Positions 22,785 through 32,821 of a stretch of DNA of 64,000 nucleotides are shown here, piece after piece. The position numbers were made by a program, and so were the translations under genes. Below the pieces are notes generated by a model. That model worked only from the letters and a program-made list of their open reading frames with translations, was not told the origin of the DNA and made no database searches. The stretch spans positions 58,839,741 through 58,903,740 of the forward strand of contig CM018689.1 of the NCBI GenBank assembly GCA_009363875.1, given 5' to 3'. Origin of the DNA: Mikania micrantha (lineage: Eukaryota; Streptophyta; Magnoliopsida; Asterales; Asteraceae). Position 1 is the first letter of the stretch; every line of letters begins with the position of its first letter.

Positions 22785-25700
22785 AATAAATAATTTGAAA
22801 ACCACTTCTTAGTGCGAAAACCGTGAAAACCATGTAAAATTCATGTAAAAAAACGTATTTTTTTTTGAAATTTTTTTTACAGGATTGTAACACTATTGGG
22901 CACATTTTTATTAAAAAAAATCAAAAAAGCGCCGACCATGTATTTTTAAATTTTTTTTTTATAAAACCATGTAAAACATACGTAACAAAACGTAAAAAAA
23001 TTTCGTCAGATCTGACGAAGAGTTACGTATGTTTTACATTGTTTTATAAAATATTTTTTTTAAAAATATATGGTCGGCGCTTTTTTTATTTTTTTTTATA
23101 AAAATGTGCCCAATAGTGTTACAAACCTGTAAAAAAATTTCAAAAAAAATACATTTTTTTACATGATTTTTACATGGTTTTCACGGTTTTCGCACTAAGA
23201 AGTGGTTTTCAAATTATCTATTCACTATATATATATTTAAAATGACTCTTTTTTGTTGAAATTGAAATCTGAATGTTTAGAAAAAAATAAATAAAACTTT
23301 GTATATATTACTTTAAAATAAACATCTAGCTAGAACAATTATTAAGAAAATAGGTATAAATGATAATTAACTATATTAACAAAATAATTAAATTTTTGTT
23401 TATGAAGCTTCACACCTTGAAAGTGCTCCGTAGCACCCTCATGGTCACTTTTCACGGTGGGAGGCCGGGGTACGTGGCGTGTGTATGAGTATGAGGTGGG
23501 GTGGCATCCTAGCACCTTCACCGATTATGTGTAGTGAGGCGTGAAAGCCCCATGTGACCAACCCATTTGGCAAAGTCATGCCTTGGTTGAACCCTTTCCC
23601 CAATTACGCAACCAAAGTGACCGGGCGTGACAAGTCTATGTAGCTATGGTGACGAGCGTGAAGAATGGCTTGACCCATTTTTTTCCTTTTCAAAATCAAT
23701 AAAAAAAAACACATCACACTACATCAAGACCTCCCTCCCCTCATATTACACATATATCAAGCCCCATCAAGTCTCCTTCATGACGTCTATGTGGCACTAG
23801 TCAAGCCCATCAAACCCTTCATTACACATAGCCTCACAACGGTATACCGAACACCCTTAATGCTATTTCTATAGAACCAATAAAATTAATTTTTTATATG
23901 AATGATGCTAAAAAAATAAGGGCAAGAAATCCAAGGGATAAACTTTCAATCAAACTTTTTTGGATGAAATAACAAAAGGAAAGGCTATATTCACGAAAAA
24001 ACAGAATACAAGAACTAAAAGACAATAAAATAATTCAATAACAGACAAATGAAAGCTACATCTACTGCAACAATCAAGCCAGACCAAAGGTATACGCAAG
24101 ACTTGAATGCAAACCAGATCTATGATTGATTTTTAAGTGTAGCACACCAGTAAAATGTTTAATAACAGTTATAGTCTCATTTATTAGAGGCCACAAATGC
24201 AAAACTTGGTTGATGTAATGAAATACATATGACAGCAAATACTTTGATTGGATGCATTATGTTTAGTAACTTTTATGCAAATTATACGGAGCCACATGTG
24301 CAATATAAAAAAAGCAAGATTTAGTGTTAACGATTTATATGTTCCTGAAATAAAGACAATCATAATTTACTTATTTTAGAAAAGTAGCATAAAAGTATGT
24401 TACTAGTACTAACATATCAGTATATCACTACATACTATAGATGAAAAGTGATTAAAACAATTTAGATACAAACAATGTCTGAACCAACCAAACAAAGAAA
24501 AAGTAATTAAAAGAAAAAAAGATTAAAATATTTTACTTTTATTTTTAAATGTGAATATATACAAGTGTAACTTAAATAAACAAACATATTTAATAAAATA
24601 TCACGATAACCACAATAAACCATGACCTATTGATAAAATCTTAACCAGCTAGGATGACAAAAGTAAATACACACGTCGTGGTAAGACTCTAGGTAAATAA
24701 CTGCTTAAATAGTTAAATTTAAATTTGTATGCATATAGTTTTCAAATATAAAAATTATAAATTAAAACAACATATTAAAATGAAAACACTTTTAAATTAA
24801 AAACAAGTCAAATTATTAACCTATACACACACACATATATATAAATACAGACATGCACACCTATACTTTCAAGTTTCAAACACACAATATATGTTATATA
24901 TGTTTTAGTAAAATAAGACAGTTTAGATCCGTCCGTGAAGAAAGCGTTCTTCAAAATAGTCACTGAGTCGCTGACTCACTGTCGTCATTTTATGTGGAAA
25001 ACAAAACTAAAACCAGCACGCAACCGCCGTAGAGGCAGAATTGATGCTTTTCAGCTAGGGGTGAAAATATTGCCCATGTATTCCAAGTAATTCACAGAAA
25101 TGCCATAGCATGATATTGCAGCTTTTCATAACAATTTGGTTCTCTCTAGAAGAAAAATAAGAGGGAAAAAGGTTTTCAGTTTTACACAAATTATTCATAA
25201 AATCGGTTAAAATATATAATTTTATGATAGTAAAGCAGTCGAAATGATTATGCACTGAGAAATCGTCATGAGATCGGTTTTTGTAATTAAAAAAAAAAAA
25301 CAAAAAGCATTGTTAATCATGCTATGATATACTGATAATCCGAGTTGATCAATCACACATTTAGACACACGTGTGAAGAAAGTAATACTGCTAATGAAAT
25401 CATTTTACTGAAGCAACAACAAAACTCACGCTCGATCTGATGACGGAGGTTTACCACCGGAGACAGCACCACCGGAAGCTGTAGAAGACTCCGGTCGATC
25501 CTCCGATGAACTCCATGATACCAACGGATTTGACGACATCGATGCATCCCCTGCTTCGTCAACAGATCCTGACTGCACTTCACTAGCAACGACACCTACA
25601 CCTACCTCCGGCAACGACAAGGATGTTCCGACGACGTCAGATCCAATCCGATCAAACATCGGCGGCAGAGAATGGAAGTTCCATCCGAAATCGTTTAATA

Positions 25701-25812
25701 CGCTGCTTTCTCTAACATCAACTCCTAAAAGGCTGTAATCGCCGGGGAACGTCCACGTGGAATCGGAGGAGAATCCTTCGGTGACCGGATCAACCTTATC
25801 GTTACCATCCAT
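17865..25812 (-). CDS. WRKY57: WRKY57-type transcription factor, group IIc, three exons, 308 aa
   Basis: Coding exons are 25812-25430, 21404-21261 and 18264-17865, all on the minus strand. Both introns are phase 2 with GT/AG borders (GTGAGT...TTTTTCAG; GTTTGT...TTTTGAAG), and the joined frame is open to a TGA-side stop at 17865. The WRKYGQK heptad is at residues 161-167. The zinc ligands are C181, C186, H210 and H212 (C-X4-C-X23-H-X-H), which is group II; the second intron falls at the conserved PR/SYY position of group IIc. The stretch before the domain (KRIRQPRFAFMTKSE) and the C-terminal GLLGDIVPPIMRN match what I know of Arabidopsis WRKY57 (287 aa), as does an N-terminal NDFGWNFHSL block. 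WRKY57 acts in the nucleus on W-box promoters and is linked to drought, senescence and defence signalling in Arabidopsis. The introns are about 3.0 and 4.0 kb and contain MITEs. Confidence 0.93.
18265..21260 (-). other. WRKY57 intron 2 (about 3.0 kb)
   Basis: Besides very AT-rich DNA it holds the 560-bp hAT-type MITE at 19786-20345. A GC-richer patch at about 18640-18830 has no recognised identity. A stretch beginning near 19237 (AATAAAAGAGTATATAGAAG, then GACACGTCACATTC) resembles the 5' side of the Helitron-like elements elsewhere in the window, but no 3' hairpin is visible. Confidence 0.6.
19786..20345. mobile_element. hAT-type MITE in WRKY57 intron 2 (560 bp)
   Basis: The ends are TAGGCTGTAAACGAACCGAACG and, as reverse complement, TAGGGCTGTAAACGAACCGAAC. 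The flanking 8-bp duplications are GTAACAAG (19778-19785) and GCAACAAG (20346-20353), one mismatch. Both subterminal zones are packed with GTTCGTT/AACGAAC and related motifs in both orientations, as expected of hAT transposase-binding arrays, around an AT-rich centre. It has no coding capacity. Confidence 0.85.
21261..21404 (-). CDS. WRKY57: WRKY57 coding exon 2 (WRKY heptad)
   Basis: This 144-bp exon carries the basic GKLKRKGPKRIRQPR stretch, a likely nuclear localisation region, and the N-terminal half of the WRKY domain through SPFPR. The acceptor is TTTTTCAG/T and the donor AAG/GTTTGT. A chance reading frame overlaps it but does not match the family. Confidence 0.92.
22781..23226. mobile_element. 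Palindromic foldback MITE in WRKY57 intron 1 (446 bp)
   Basis: The left half pairs with the right half over almost the whole length. The outer arms read AGGGAATAAATAATTTGAAAACC and, reversed, AGTGAATAGATAATTTGAAAACC; inner arms share GTGCCCAATAGTGTTACA and GCGCCGACCAT. The centre is TTCGTCAGATCTGACGAA near 23003-23020. It sits in TA-repeat DNA, so a TA target duplication is possible but cannot be proven. The family is uncertain (Tc1/mariner-type or other). Confidence 0.75.
23405..23850. repeat. GC-richer insertion-like stretch in WRKY57 intron 1
   Basis: The base composition differs sharply from the surrounding intron (blocks such as GGTGGGAGGCCGGGGTACGTGG, cited here only by its position near 23456-23477). 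No long frame, terminal repeats or target duplication could be defined. It is probably a transposon remnant of unknown class. Confidence 0.3.
25430..25812 (-). CDS. WRKY57: WRKY57 coding exon 1
   Basis: It encodes residues 1-127 plus two bases of codon 128. The start ATG at 25812 opens MDGNDKVDPV; no other ATG lies between it and the probable TATA box, so the start is well defined. The segment is serine- and acid-rich and has the SSEDRPESSTAS block common before the WRKY domain in this subgroup. The splice donor is GC/GTGAGT. Confidence 0.9.
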
Positions 25813-25945
25813 ACACCAATCACTGTGCAGATAGGAGAGATACCGATGGAGTTTAGAGAGAGAGAGCTTGAAAAAGCTCTGTCTAGGGTTTTAGGTTGTT
25901 AGAGAGAGAGAGACCGCGTAAAATTCTGTTGAGCGACGATTGATT
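25813..25945 (-). promoter_or_regulatory. WRKY57 5' leader with CT repeats and telo-box
   Basis: On the coding strand the leader holds two CTCTCTCTCT tracts (near 25854-25865 and 25900-25911) and the telo-box-like AAAACCCTAG at 25883-25892. Both are common in plant core promoters and leaders. No upstream ATG occurs here. Confidence 0.55.
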
Positions 25946-25974
25946 GGTTTTTTTGTTTACTATTTGTGTCAATG

Positions 25975-25982
25975 TTTTTATA
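25975..25982 (-). promoter_or_regulatory. Probable TATA box of WRKY57
   Basis: TATAAAAA on the minus strand lies about 163 bp upstream of the ATG. That would put transcription start near 25945, just ahead of the CT-rich leader. This is a motif-and-position call only. Confidence 0.5.
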
Positions 25983-26916
25983 CACCCCCGGCCATGTTAC
26001 CTGTTTACTGTTTGTTTAATTCGTCGGAGCGGTTTTACAAGTTGATGGTGTTATAAATAATTTAAAATAAATTTATAACTAATAACTAAAGTTTCATAAT
26101 TGTATTTCTATTTATCGTTTCTTTTTTTTTTTAATTCTTCTATTAGCTTACTAGGTGTTAAATAATTATTTTTAAAATTATTTATTTTAAATCACATAAT
26201 CATATACATTTCAAATATAGTTTTATAAAAACTAAAAAAAATATGACTTATGTTGAATTATATTATTTACCAGATTTTATAAATTATAATTATTTAATAG
26301 ATCAAAAATGAGAAGAATTAACATTTAAAAAATATATTTTATAAATATCTAATAGAATAGAGAGACGCTAAAACTAATTTAACACGTGTCTCATCAAAAC
26401 TTTTATTTATTGTATAGCATATATATATATATTTGAAATAAATTATAATGATGAACTAAATACGTATAAATTTACAAAATCATTAATATATTAAACGATA
26501 AATAAATTAAAAAATAAAACACTATATTTGAAATGAGGAAAAAGAACTATAATTGTTTTTCACTCGTGCGACCACCTAATTCAGTTCAATACCGTTTTGA
26601 AAATTTTTTTAATTTAATTTTCGGGTTTTGAAAAAAAAAAATACTTTTTTTTTTTGAACGGGCGGAACGGCTCCGTGTTTTGGAATTTAATAATTATTTT
26701 TATCGATTGCTTCTGATGAAAGGTTTGGCGATGAGGGAATAGGTAAACGATAATATTAAAAAATTGGCGTCAAGATTTAAATAGTACGGAGTGGAAGCGA
26801 ATAGAAGGATGAAAGGTAATTTGTTGGTCTGCAATCACGCGCGTAAAACTTGCATGTCGGTCACGCGTGATGTGTATGGGTCACACACCGTAACATTGTA
26901 ACATTATATTACAATA
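25983..26916. other. Upstream region of WRKY57, AT-rich
   Basis: No gene is seen. A GC-richer patch at about 26820-26890 (CACGCGCG, GGTCACGCGTGATG) sits just before the TCGCGA repeat. The remainder is AT-rich and would contain distal WRKY57 promoter sequence. Confidence 0.35.
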
Positions 26917-27900
26917 GATGGCGTTTTTCGCGCGTTGCAGCTTAGATTTGACACCTTTGTTTTGGCTTGACAACAAACTTAAAAGAAAAAAATATTAACG
27001 GATAAAGAGTCGTGACTATAAAACAAGCTTAGTATGTGTCAAAAAGTAAAACAAAAGAAAAACAGAATTAAAATAGAACACTTGAAAAAACAACATGCCA
27101 ATTATTATATTATGAGAAATTGAAATGTCTTATCTAAAGGAATTTATAATGAAAAACGAATTTCTTGCACAAAAATCACGAGGGAAATGAATTTCTGACG
27201 ACAAATCTTAATTACTCACTGAAAAATCGTGAGACATGAATTGATCGCGCGAAAAAACACGACGCAAATGAATTTATCGCGAAAAAATGAATTTATATCG
27301 CGAGAAATGAATTGATCGCGCAAAAAAACACGACCCAAATGAATTTATCGCTAGAAGATGAATTTATTTATAATGAAAACGAATTTCTCGCACAACAATC
27401 ATGAGGGAAATGAATTTCTGACGACAAATCTTAATTACTCACTGAAAAATCGTGAGAAATGAATTGATCGCGCGAAAAAACACGACGCAAATGAATTTAT
27501 CGCGAGAAAATGAATTTATATGGTGAGAAATGAATTGATCGCGCGAAAAAACACGACGCAAATGAATTTATCGCTAGAAGATGAATTTATCGCGAGAAAT
27601 CAAAATATCGCGAGAAATCAAAATCTCGCGATATTTAATGAAAACGAATTTCTTGCACAAAAATCCTGAGGGAAATGAATTTCTGACAACAAATCTTAAT
27701 TACTCACTGAAAAATCGTGAGAAATGAATTGATCGCGTGAAAATGAATTTATATGGTGAGAAATGAATTGATCGCGCGAAAAAACACGACGCAAATGAAT
27801 TTATCGCTAGAAGATGAATTTATCGGGAGAAATCAAAATATCGCGAGAAATCAAAATCTTGTGATATTCACTATTCATATTTGGTTTTTGTTTATATAGA
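26917..27900 (+). repeat. Unclassified repeat with TCGCGA minisatellite, copy A
   Basis: The head (26917-27110) is shared with a second copy at 28932: GATGGC, TTTTGGCT, AAAGAGTCGTGACTAT and AAAATAGAACACTTG occur in the same order. Then follow three units beginning at 27148, 27372 and 27637 (lengths about 224, 265 and 230 bp). Each opens with AATGAAAACGAATTTCT and AAATGAATTTCTGAC and contains nested copies of GAATTGATCGCGCGAAAAAA and GAATTTATCGCGAGAA. The tail ends with TATTCATATTTGG near 27866-27882. No coding capacity and no class assignment; some Helitrons carry minisatellites of this kind, but the ends do not prove it. Confidence 0.6.
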
Positions 27901-28092
27901 TAATTAAATCCCGTTAACCACTTCATGGTGGTTACTCTCGAAATAAATTGGCTCGTAGCCGATTTAAATTTTCAAACCTTAACCAACCCCTGGTTTTGTT
28001 TGATTTGTGATATGACATGCCGAACCTAACCCAACTAAATTAATCACATAATTTACTTATTCGGGATATTTATCAAGTTAATTGTTATATTC

Positions 28093-28381
28093 GTCAATTA
28101 GCATGTAGCTCATCAGGTATTCAAATATTCTAATAAAGTTTAGGTTTTATGAAGTTATGGGTTCAAATTCCGCCCAAAACGGTCAATAGGGGTTTTATCA
28201 CACAATGGGTTTCATCCTGAGTAACAGGTGGATTTGATCGATTCACCGATCGCCAACACCTGGGCTTTAGATACCAGGGAGTTGGTAGCAGATTGTGGTC
28301 GAAGCGCGTAAGTTGTTGAGTCCGAGAATCCATTTGGGCTATGAAGAGACATGTCCCCGAGCCCTCGTTAGTTATTAAAAA
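28093..28381 (+). mobile_element. tRNA-derived SINE (289 bp)
   Basis: A 13-bp duplication AATTGTTATATTC flanks it at 28080-28092 and 28382-28394. A polymerase III A-box-like TAGCTCATCAGG lies near 28106 and a B-box-like GGTTCAAATTC near 28161. The element ends in a short A-rich tail. These together define a SINE. A minus-strand chance frame over it is not a gene. Confidence 0.8.
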
Positions 28382-28394
28382 AATTGTTATATTC

Positions 28395-28931
28395 ATAATT
28401 TAGAATAAGAGTCGGGTTTTAATGGTTAAAATATTTAGCTAAGACGTTGCTTTCATTAAAATTAAGATTTGAGTCCTATCGAAGCCAAATTGTTATAAAA
28501 ATAAGTTATTTAACTAACAATTGTTACGTTTAACTTGGGTTTCATGTTTACCGTTGCAAGTATAGGTAACGTGCAAACCTAGGTTCAATAAAACGGTCGA
28601 GTTAGTACAATTAGCAATTTTAGATAATGCTAGAAAATGAATCATCTTAAGAGAAGTAATTATTTGGTTCAAATTGAAAAACATACTTAACTCAACTTAA
28701 AATACGTCATTATAGAAAACAATCTAAATAAATTCACATGTTACATTTGATTTTACGATGGCTGGTGATGATGGCTGGTAATGAGAACAACAATGGTGGT
28801 GAATGCAATAGTGGAGCAACAAAGATTGTGAGGGTGACAACGTTGGTGATGAATTACAATTGTGCAAAGGGGCGCAATCTTTTTATATCACAAGTTAATA
28901 AGAATATGTTACTTCATTTTTGTTATAAACT
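28395..28931. other. Intergenic DNA without recognised features
   Basis: No gene or element is supported. The only open frame, near 28738-28956, runs into the repeat copy at 28932 and has no recognisable domain. Confidence 0.35.
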
Positions 28932-29380
28932 AGATGGCACTTCTCGCGAAATTTAACACCCTCGTTTTGGCTCGGGAACGAGCTCAAAAGAAAAAAAAAA
29001 TAACGTATAAAGAGTCGTGACTATGAAACAAACCTATAATGAGTCAAGATGTAAAACAAAATAAAAATAGTACTAAAATAGAACACTTGGAAATGAACTC
29101 ACAAAATTGTGACGGGTTATCACAGTATACTCATCAGCACTCAAATCATAGCATCTCGCTAGAAATTGGATTATCTCGTGAAAATCTCTGGAGAAAATGG
29201 ATTATCTCAAGTAAATCAAGCTCAAATGGATTATCTCATCTTGCGAGAAATTGGATTATCTCGCGATAAACACTATAGAAATCGGATCTTCTCGCGAGAA
29301 ACACTCATCTGGTGAGAAGTTGGATTATCTTGCGAGAAATCGCGAGAAACACTATTCATATGAATTCATTTTGTATAGAT
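28932..29380 (+). repeat. Unclassified repeat with TCGCGA minisatellite, copy B
   Basis: The head (28932-29095) matches copy A in block order: GATGGC, TTTTGGCT, AAAGAGTCGTGACTATGAAAC and AAAATAGAACACTTGG. The inner part has about six degenerate units built on TCTCGCGAGAAATTGGATTATC-like sequence between 29150 and 29340, many palindromic around TCGCGA. The tail ACACTATTCATATGAATTC followed by TTGTATAGATAG resembles the end of copy A. The minisatellite units of A and B have diverged in sequence while keeping the TCGCGA core. Confidence 0.55.
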
Positions 29381-30635
29381 AGTAACTACTATACTATACC
29401 ATAACACATAAAAATGCAACTCTGAACTACTCTTAACATTTTATTGTATCACATCTAGTACTCGAGAAAAGAAATTGCAGGCAGCCAATGGTTACTCGAA
29501 TTCCCAACATGAGCGCTCAACTTGTGCCGCTGGTGCCAAGGAACCAGAGGAATCTTATGTCCCAACATGAGCCTACCGGTTAACCCTTAGGGTTGATTTT
29601 AGAGGAGTCCTTTTACCATAAAAAAGTAAAAAACAAAAAACAAAACATGAAGGGGAAAAGTGAAAGGAGGGATGTGTTTGGAATTGACGGTACAGCCTTT
29701 TCAGTTTCTATTTCTTGACGTAGATGAGTTGCCAACTTCTCATATATGCCGCTTTTGGCTTTTTAACTTTTCGTTTTCGATCTCACCCACTCATAAACTC
29801 ATTAGTCATGTCCATTTATTTTTAACCTTTTTACCATACCTAATACACGGTGGTGGTACTTAAATTTTTGAAAAAAGAAGTATAAATTTATGAGAACAAA
29901 AATACTTTTTAGTTTTTTGAAATAAGGGGGTGAAATCCAATACTTAAAACAAAAAATAATGTTTCGATCGAAAAATTAATACTACAAACAAAAAAAGGGG
30001 CGACCTTACGCCCCTATTGTGTGTCTTGAGGGATGTTTAATTGAGAAACATGTTAGTTGAGAAATACAAAAAACCATTTTTAGCCACAATTTGAATGACA
30101 TATAGGAGGCTTTCCATATTTTGAAAGGAAATTCCTTTGTTACACCTTAAATCATTTGTCTATAAATATGAGTTTTTAAATTTTTACAACTTGTTGTTTC
30201 TTATTATAGCGAATCTCATATATTTATAAGGAAGAGTTATTAAAAAAACCATCGTTTTAGAGAAAATTAAGAAAACTAATCAAAATCATTACCAATTATT
30301 TTTTTTCATTTTTTTATTTTTATTTCCTTTAATTATAAGATAAAAGATGTAAAAAAACAGAGAAAAAATTTAAAAAAATATGCATTTTAGGTTATTACAT
30401 ATATATAACTTGTATGTTACACATACTGATTACATATATCTAACTTTAAAAATTATATACGAAATTTTTTGAGCAACGTATAAGTAACTTCTTGATCTAC
30501 ATATTTTTTTCAAAATTTTTTTATTATAACATTTATAAACTTATAATAAAAATTACGAAATTTTTTATTCAAAAATTTATTGGTTAATACGAGTTTTCTT
30601 GTTACTTTTCCAAAATGAGAAGTTTCTCATTACCT
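29381..30635. other. Intergenic DNA
   Basis: I see no supported gene. A GC-richer patch near 29470-29600 might be an old gene or transposon fragment, but its frames are broken and not recognisable. Confidence 0.3.
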
Positions 30636-30640
30636 TCCTC

Positions 30641-30641
<1 letters not shown>

Positions 30642-30675
<34 letters not shown>

Positions 30676-30703
30676 CTATATATATATATATATATATATA
30701 TAA
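30642..30703. repeat. Compound microsatellite (TATC)n then (TA)n
   Basis: About nine tandem TATC units are followed by about eleven TA units. It directly precedes the short Helitron-like element. Confidence 0.9.
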
Positions 30704-30708
30704 TAAAT

Positions 30709-31036
30709 CAAGGTTTCTTTAGACACATGGCGCATTTTTAAAGCATCTCAACTTTGATTTCCTGTCTCTCTCTTCTATTAAATACACATAATATTAAATA
30801 ATAATATTAAATATGATTTTTATACATTTTTTAAAATTAAGAAAAATATTTTTAATACACTACAAATTTATTTATATTAAAAAAACACATTTTAAAAAAG
30901 CAATTTGTTAAAAAATATACAATTTATAAAAACAAAATGTTTAAGGAAACATATACCAAAAAAAATAGTGTTTAAAAAATAGTATAATTCTTTTTATTGA
31001 TGATCAACCCGTGTAATACACGGGGTAATATCCTAG
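30709..31036 (+). mobile_element. Short Helitron-like element (about 330 bp)
   Basis: The right end has the Helitron signature: a short hairpin CCCGTGTAATACACGGG followed after a few bases by CCTAGT, within A/T target DNA. The left end is taken as TCAAGGTTTC, giving the TC start of Helitrons. There are no terminal inverted repeats or target duplication, as expected, and no coding sequence. The left edge is less certain than the right. Confidence 0.6.
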
Positions 31037-31243
31037 TATATATACATATATAGTTTGTATTATGTGAAAACTCGATTTTAAAGATAAAACAGTTAAAGCC
31101 TTTGTAAGTCATTGATTTGGAATCTTGAAGATGACTATTTTAATTTGATTAAGTTACAATATAAACATTTATAAACGAAGACAAAACTTTACTAAATTTA
31201 ATCAAAACGATATTAGTAAGCATTTAGTTATTAATTTGATCAA

Positions 31244-32160
31244 GAGTTAATTACATAAATGGTCCCTGTGGTTTGACCAGCTTGCAGATTTGGTCCCTAA
31301 ACTTTAAAAATTGTAAATTTAGTCCAAATAATTAAAGTTAATTGCATAAATGGTCCCAATAGTTTGATCAGATTGCGGATTTGGTCCCCAAACTTTAAAA
31401 ATTGAAAATTTAATCCAAACATTTAAACTTAATTGCATAAATAGTCCATGTGGTTTGATCAAATTGCAGATTTAGTCCTCAAACTTTAAAAATAGCAAAT
31501 TTATAATAAAAATAATTCACAAATCCAAATTAAATATCAAACAATATTAAATTAATTTAAATATTCTTAAAATAATTTGTATTATCTATTGAAATTAATT
31601 AAAATAGTTGTATTCATATTTATTTATTAAAAAAATAGCAAAAAATATTGAATAATAAACATTAAATATACAAGATAATATTGTTAAAATAACTTGCGAA
31701 TTCAAAATCTTGGATATTTAATGTTTATTATTCAATATTTTTTGCTATTTTTTGAATCAATGAGTATGAATACAACTATTTTATATAACTTCCATTAGTT
31801 AAACAAATTATTTAAATAATGTTTAAATTATTTTAAGAATGTTTAAGGTATTTTAATAAAGTTTAAATATTTAATTTGGATTTGTGAATTATTTATATTC
31901 TATATTTTCAATTTATAAAGTTTGAGGACTAAATATGCAATCTACTCATACCACAAGGACCATTTCCGCAATTAACTTTAAATATTTGGACTAAATTTGC
32001 AATTTTTAAAATTTGGGGACCAAATATGCAATCTGATTAAACCATATGGACTATTTATGCAATTGACTTTAAATGTTTGGACTAAATTTGCAATTTTTAA
32101 AGTTTGGGGACCAAATCTGCAATTTGATCAAACCACAGGGATCATTTATGCAATTAACTC
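31244..32160. mobile_element. Mutator-type foldback element with tandem-repeat arms (917 bp)
   Basis: A perfect 9-bp duplication TTTGATCAA lies at 31235-31243 and 32161-32169. The ends begin GAGTTAATTAC and, reversed, GAGTTAATTGCATAAATG. Each arm holds about three tandem units of roughly 90 bp with the blocks GCATAAATGGTCC, GATTTGGTCCCCAAACTTTAAAAATTG and TTTAGTCCAAACA (cited as short pieces). The inverted symmetry continues into the centre, so nearly the whole element can fold. No transposase is encoded. Confidence 0.85.
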
Positions 32161-32169
32161 TTTGATCAA

Positions 32170-32700
32170 AACAATATCAGTAAGCATTTATATTATGATG
32201 GATTTGTTAAACACGAGTGTAGGTCAATGTCTCATTCTAATGTTGATACATGGTTTATGTTAATTTAAAATTTATTGTTGACACCATGCCACCGTGTTCT
32301 TGAAAAAGGTGAAAATCGATGCTATAAGGTTAATATAATACATTTAATTTTAGGTTAAGATGATACGTTTTGTTTATGTTATGATATTTAATTTTGAGAA
32401 TGTAACATTAATATATTTATGTTATTAATAACCAATAATTTATAGTCTAATGGTTATCTCCTTAAATTCTCTATGTGATATATTGGGTATGAATCCCTGT
32501 TGTTTCATATTTACCAAAGCTAGGTCATATAGTTTATCTAGTTGTTGAGTTTTTTATGGGATGGACTCGAGCATACGCTCCAGAGGTGAACCCTAAAGTT
32601 GAACCCCAAGAATAAACTATATCATAAACTTCATACCCTAAAAGGGTAAAACTAAATTCTAAACCTTAAAAATAAAGCTAAACCTGGAAAGATAAAATCT
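32170..32700. other. Intergenic DNA
   Basis: No gene is supported. The sequence immediately right of the foldback (AACAATATCAGTAAGCATTTA) repeats, with two changes, the sequence left of it near 31205-31226. Confidence 0.4.
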
Positions 32701-32821
32701 CAAAGAAGTGATCTAGTGGTTAGAGTGGAGGAAAGAAAATAAATAGTTCTCAAGTTCAATCCCCACTTGGAACAATTTTCCTTAGAGACCACAAAACTGG
32801 TTGTTTGCGACCGCGCTTTCA

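Larger units (their letters stand above)
21405..25429 (-). other. WRKY57 intron 1 (about 4.0 kb)
   Basis: It contains a (TA)n tract at about 22749-22780, the 446-bp palindromic foldback at 22781-23226, and a GC-richer stretch at about 23405-23850 with no recognised identity. The remainder is AT-rich without other clear features. Confidence 0.6.

Noticed and set aside
22681..23101. Reading frames around the TA tract and palindrome in WRKY57 intron 1
   Set aside because: They are low-complexity, lie in the (TA)n tract and the foldback arms, and mirror each other.
31997..32263. Frame of 88 codons with repeated words
   Set aside because: It is the translated tandem arm of the Mutator-type foldback.
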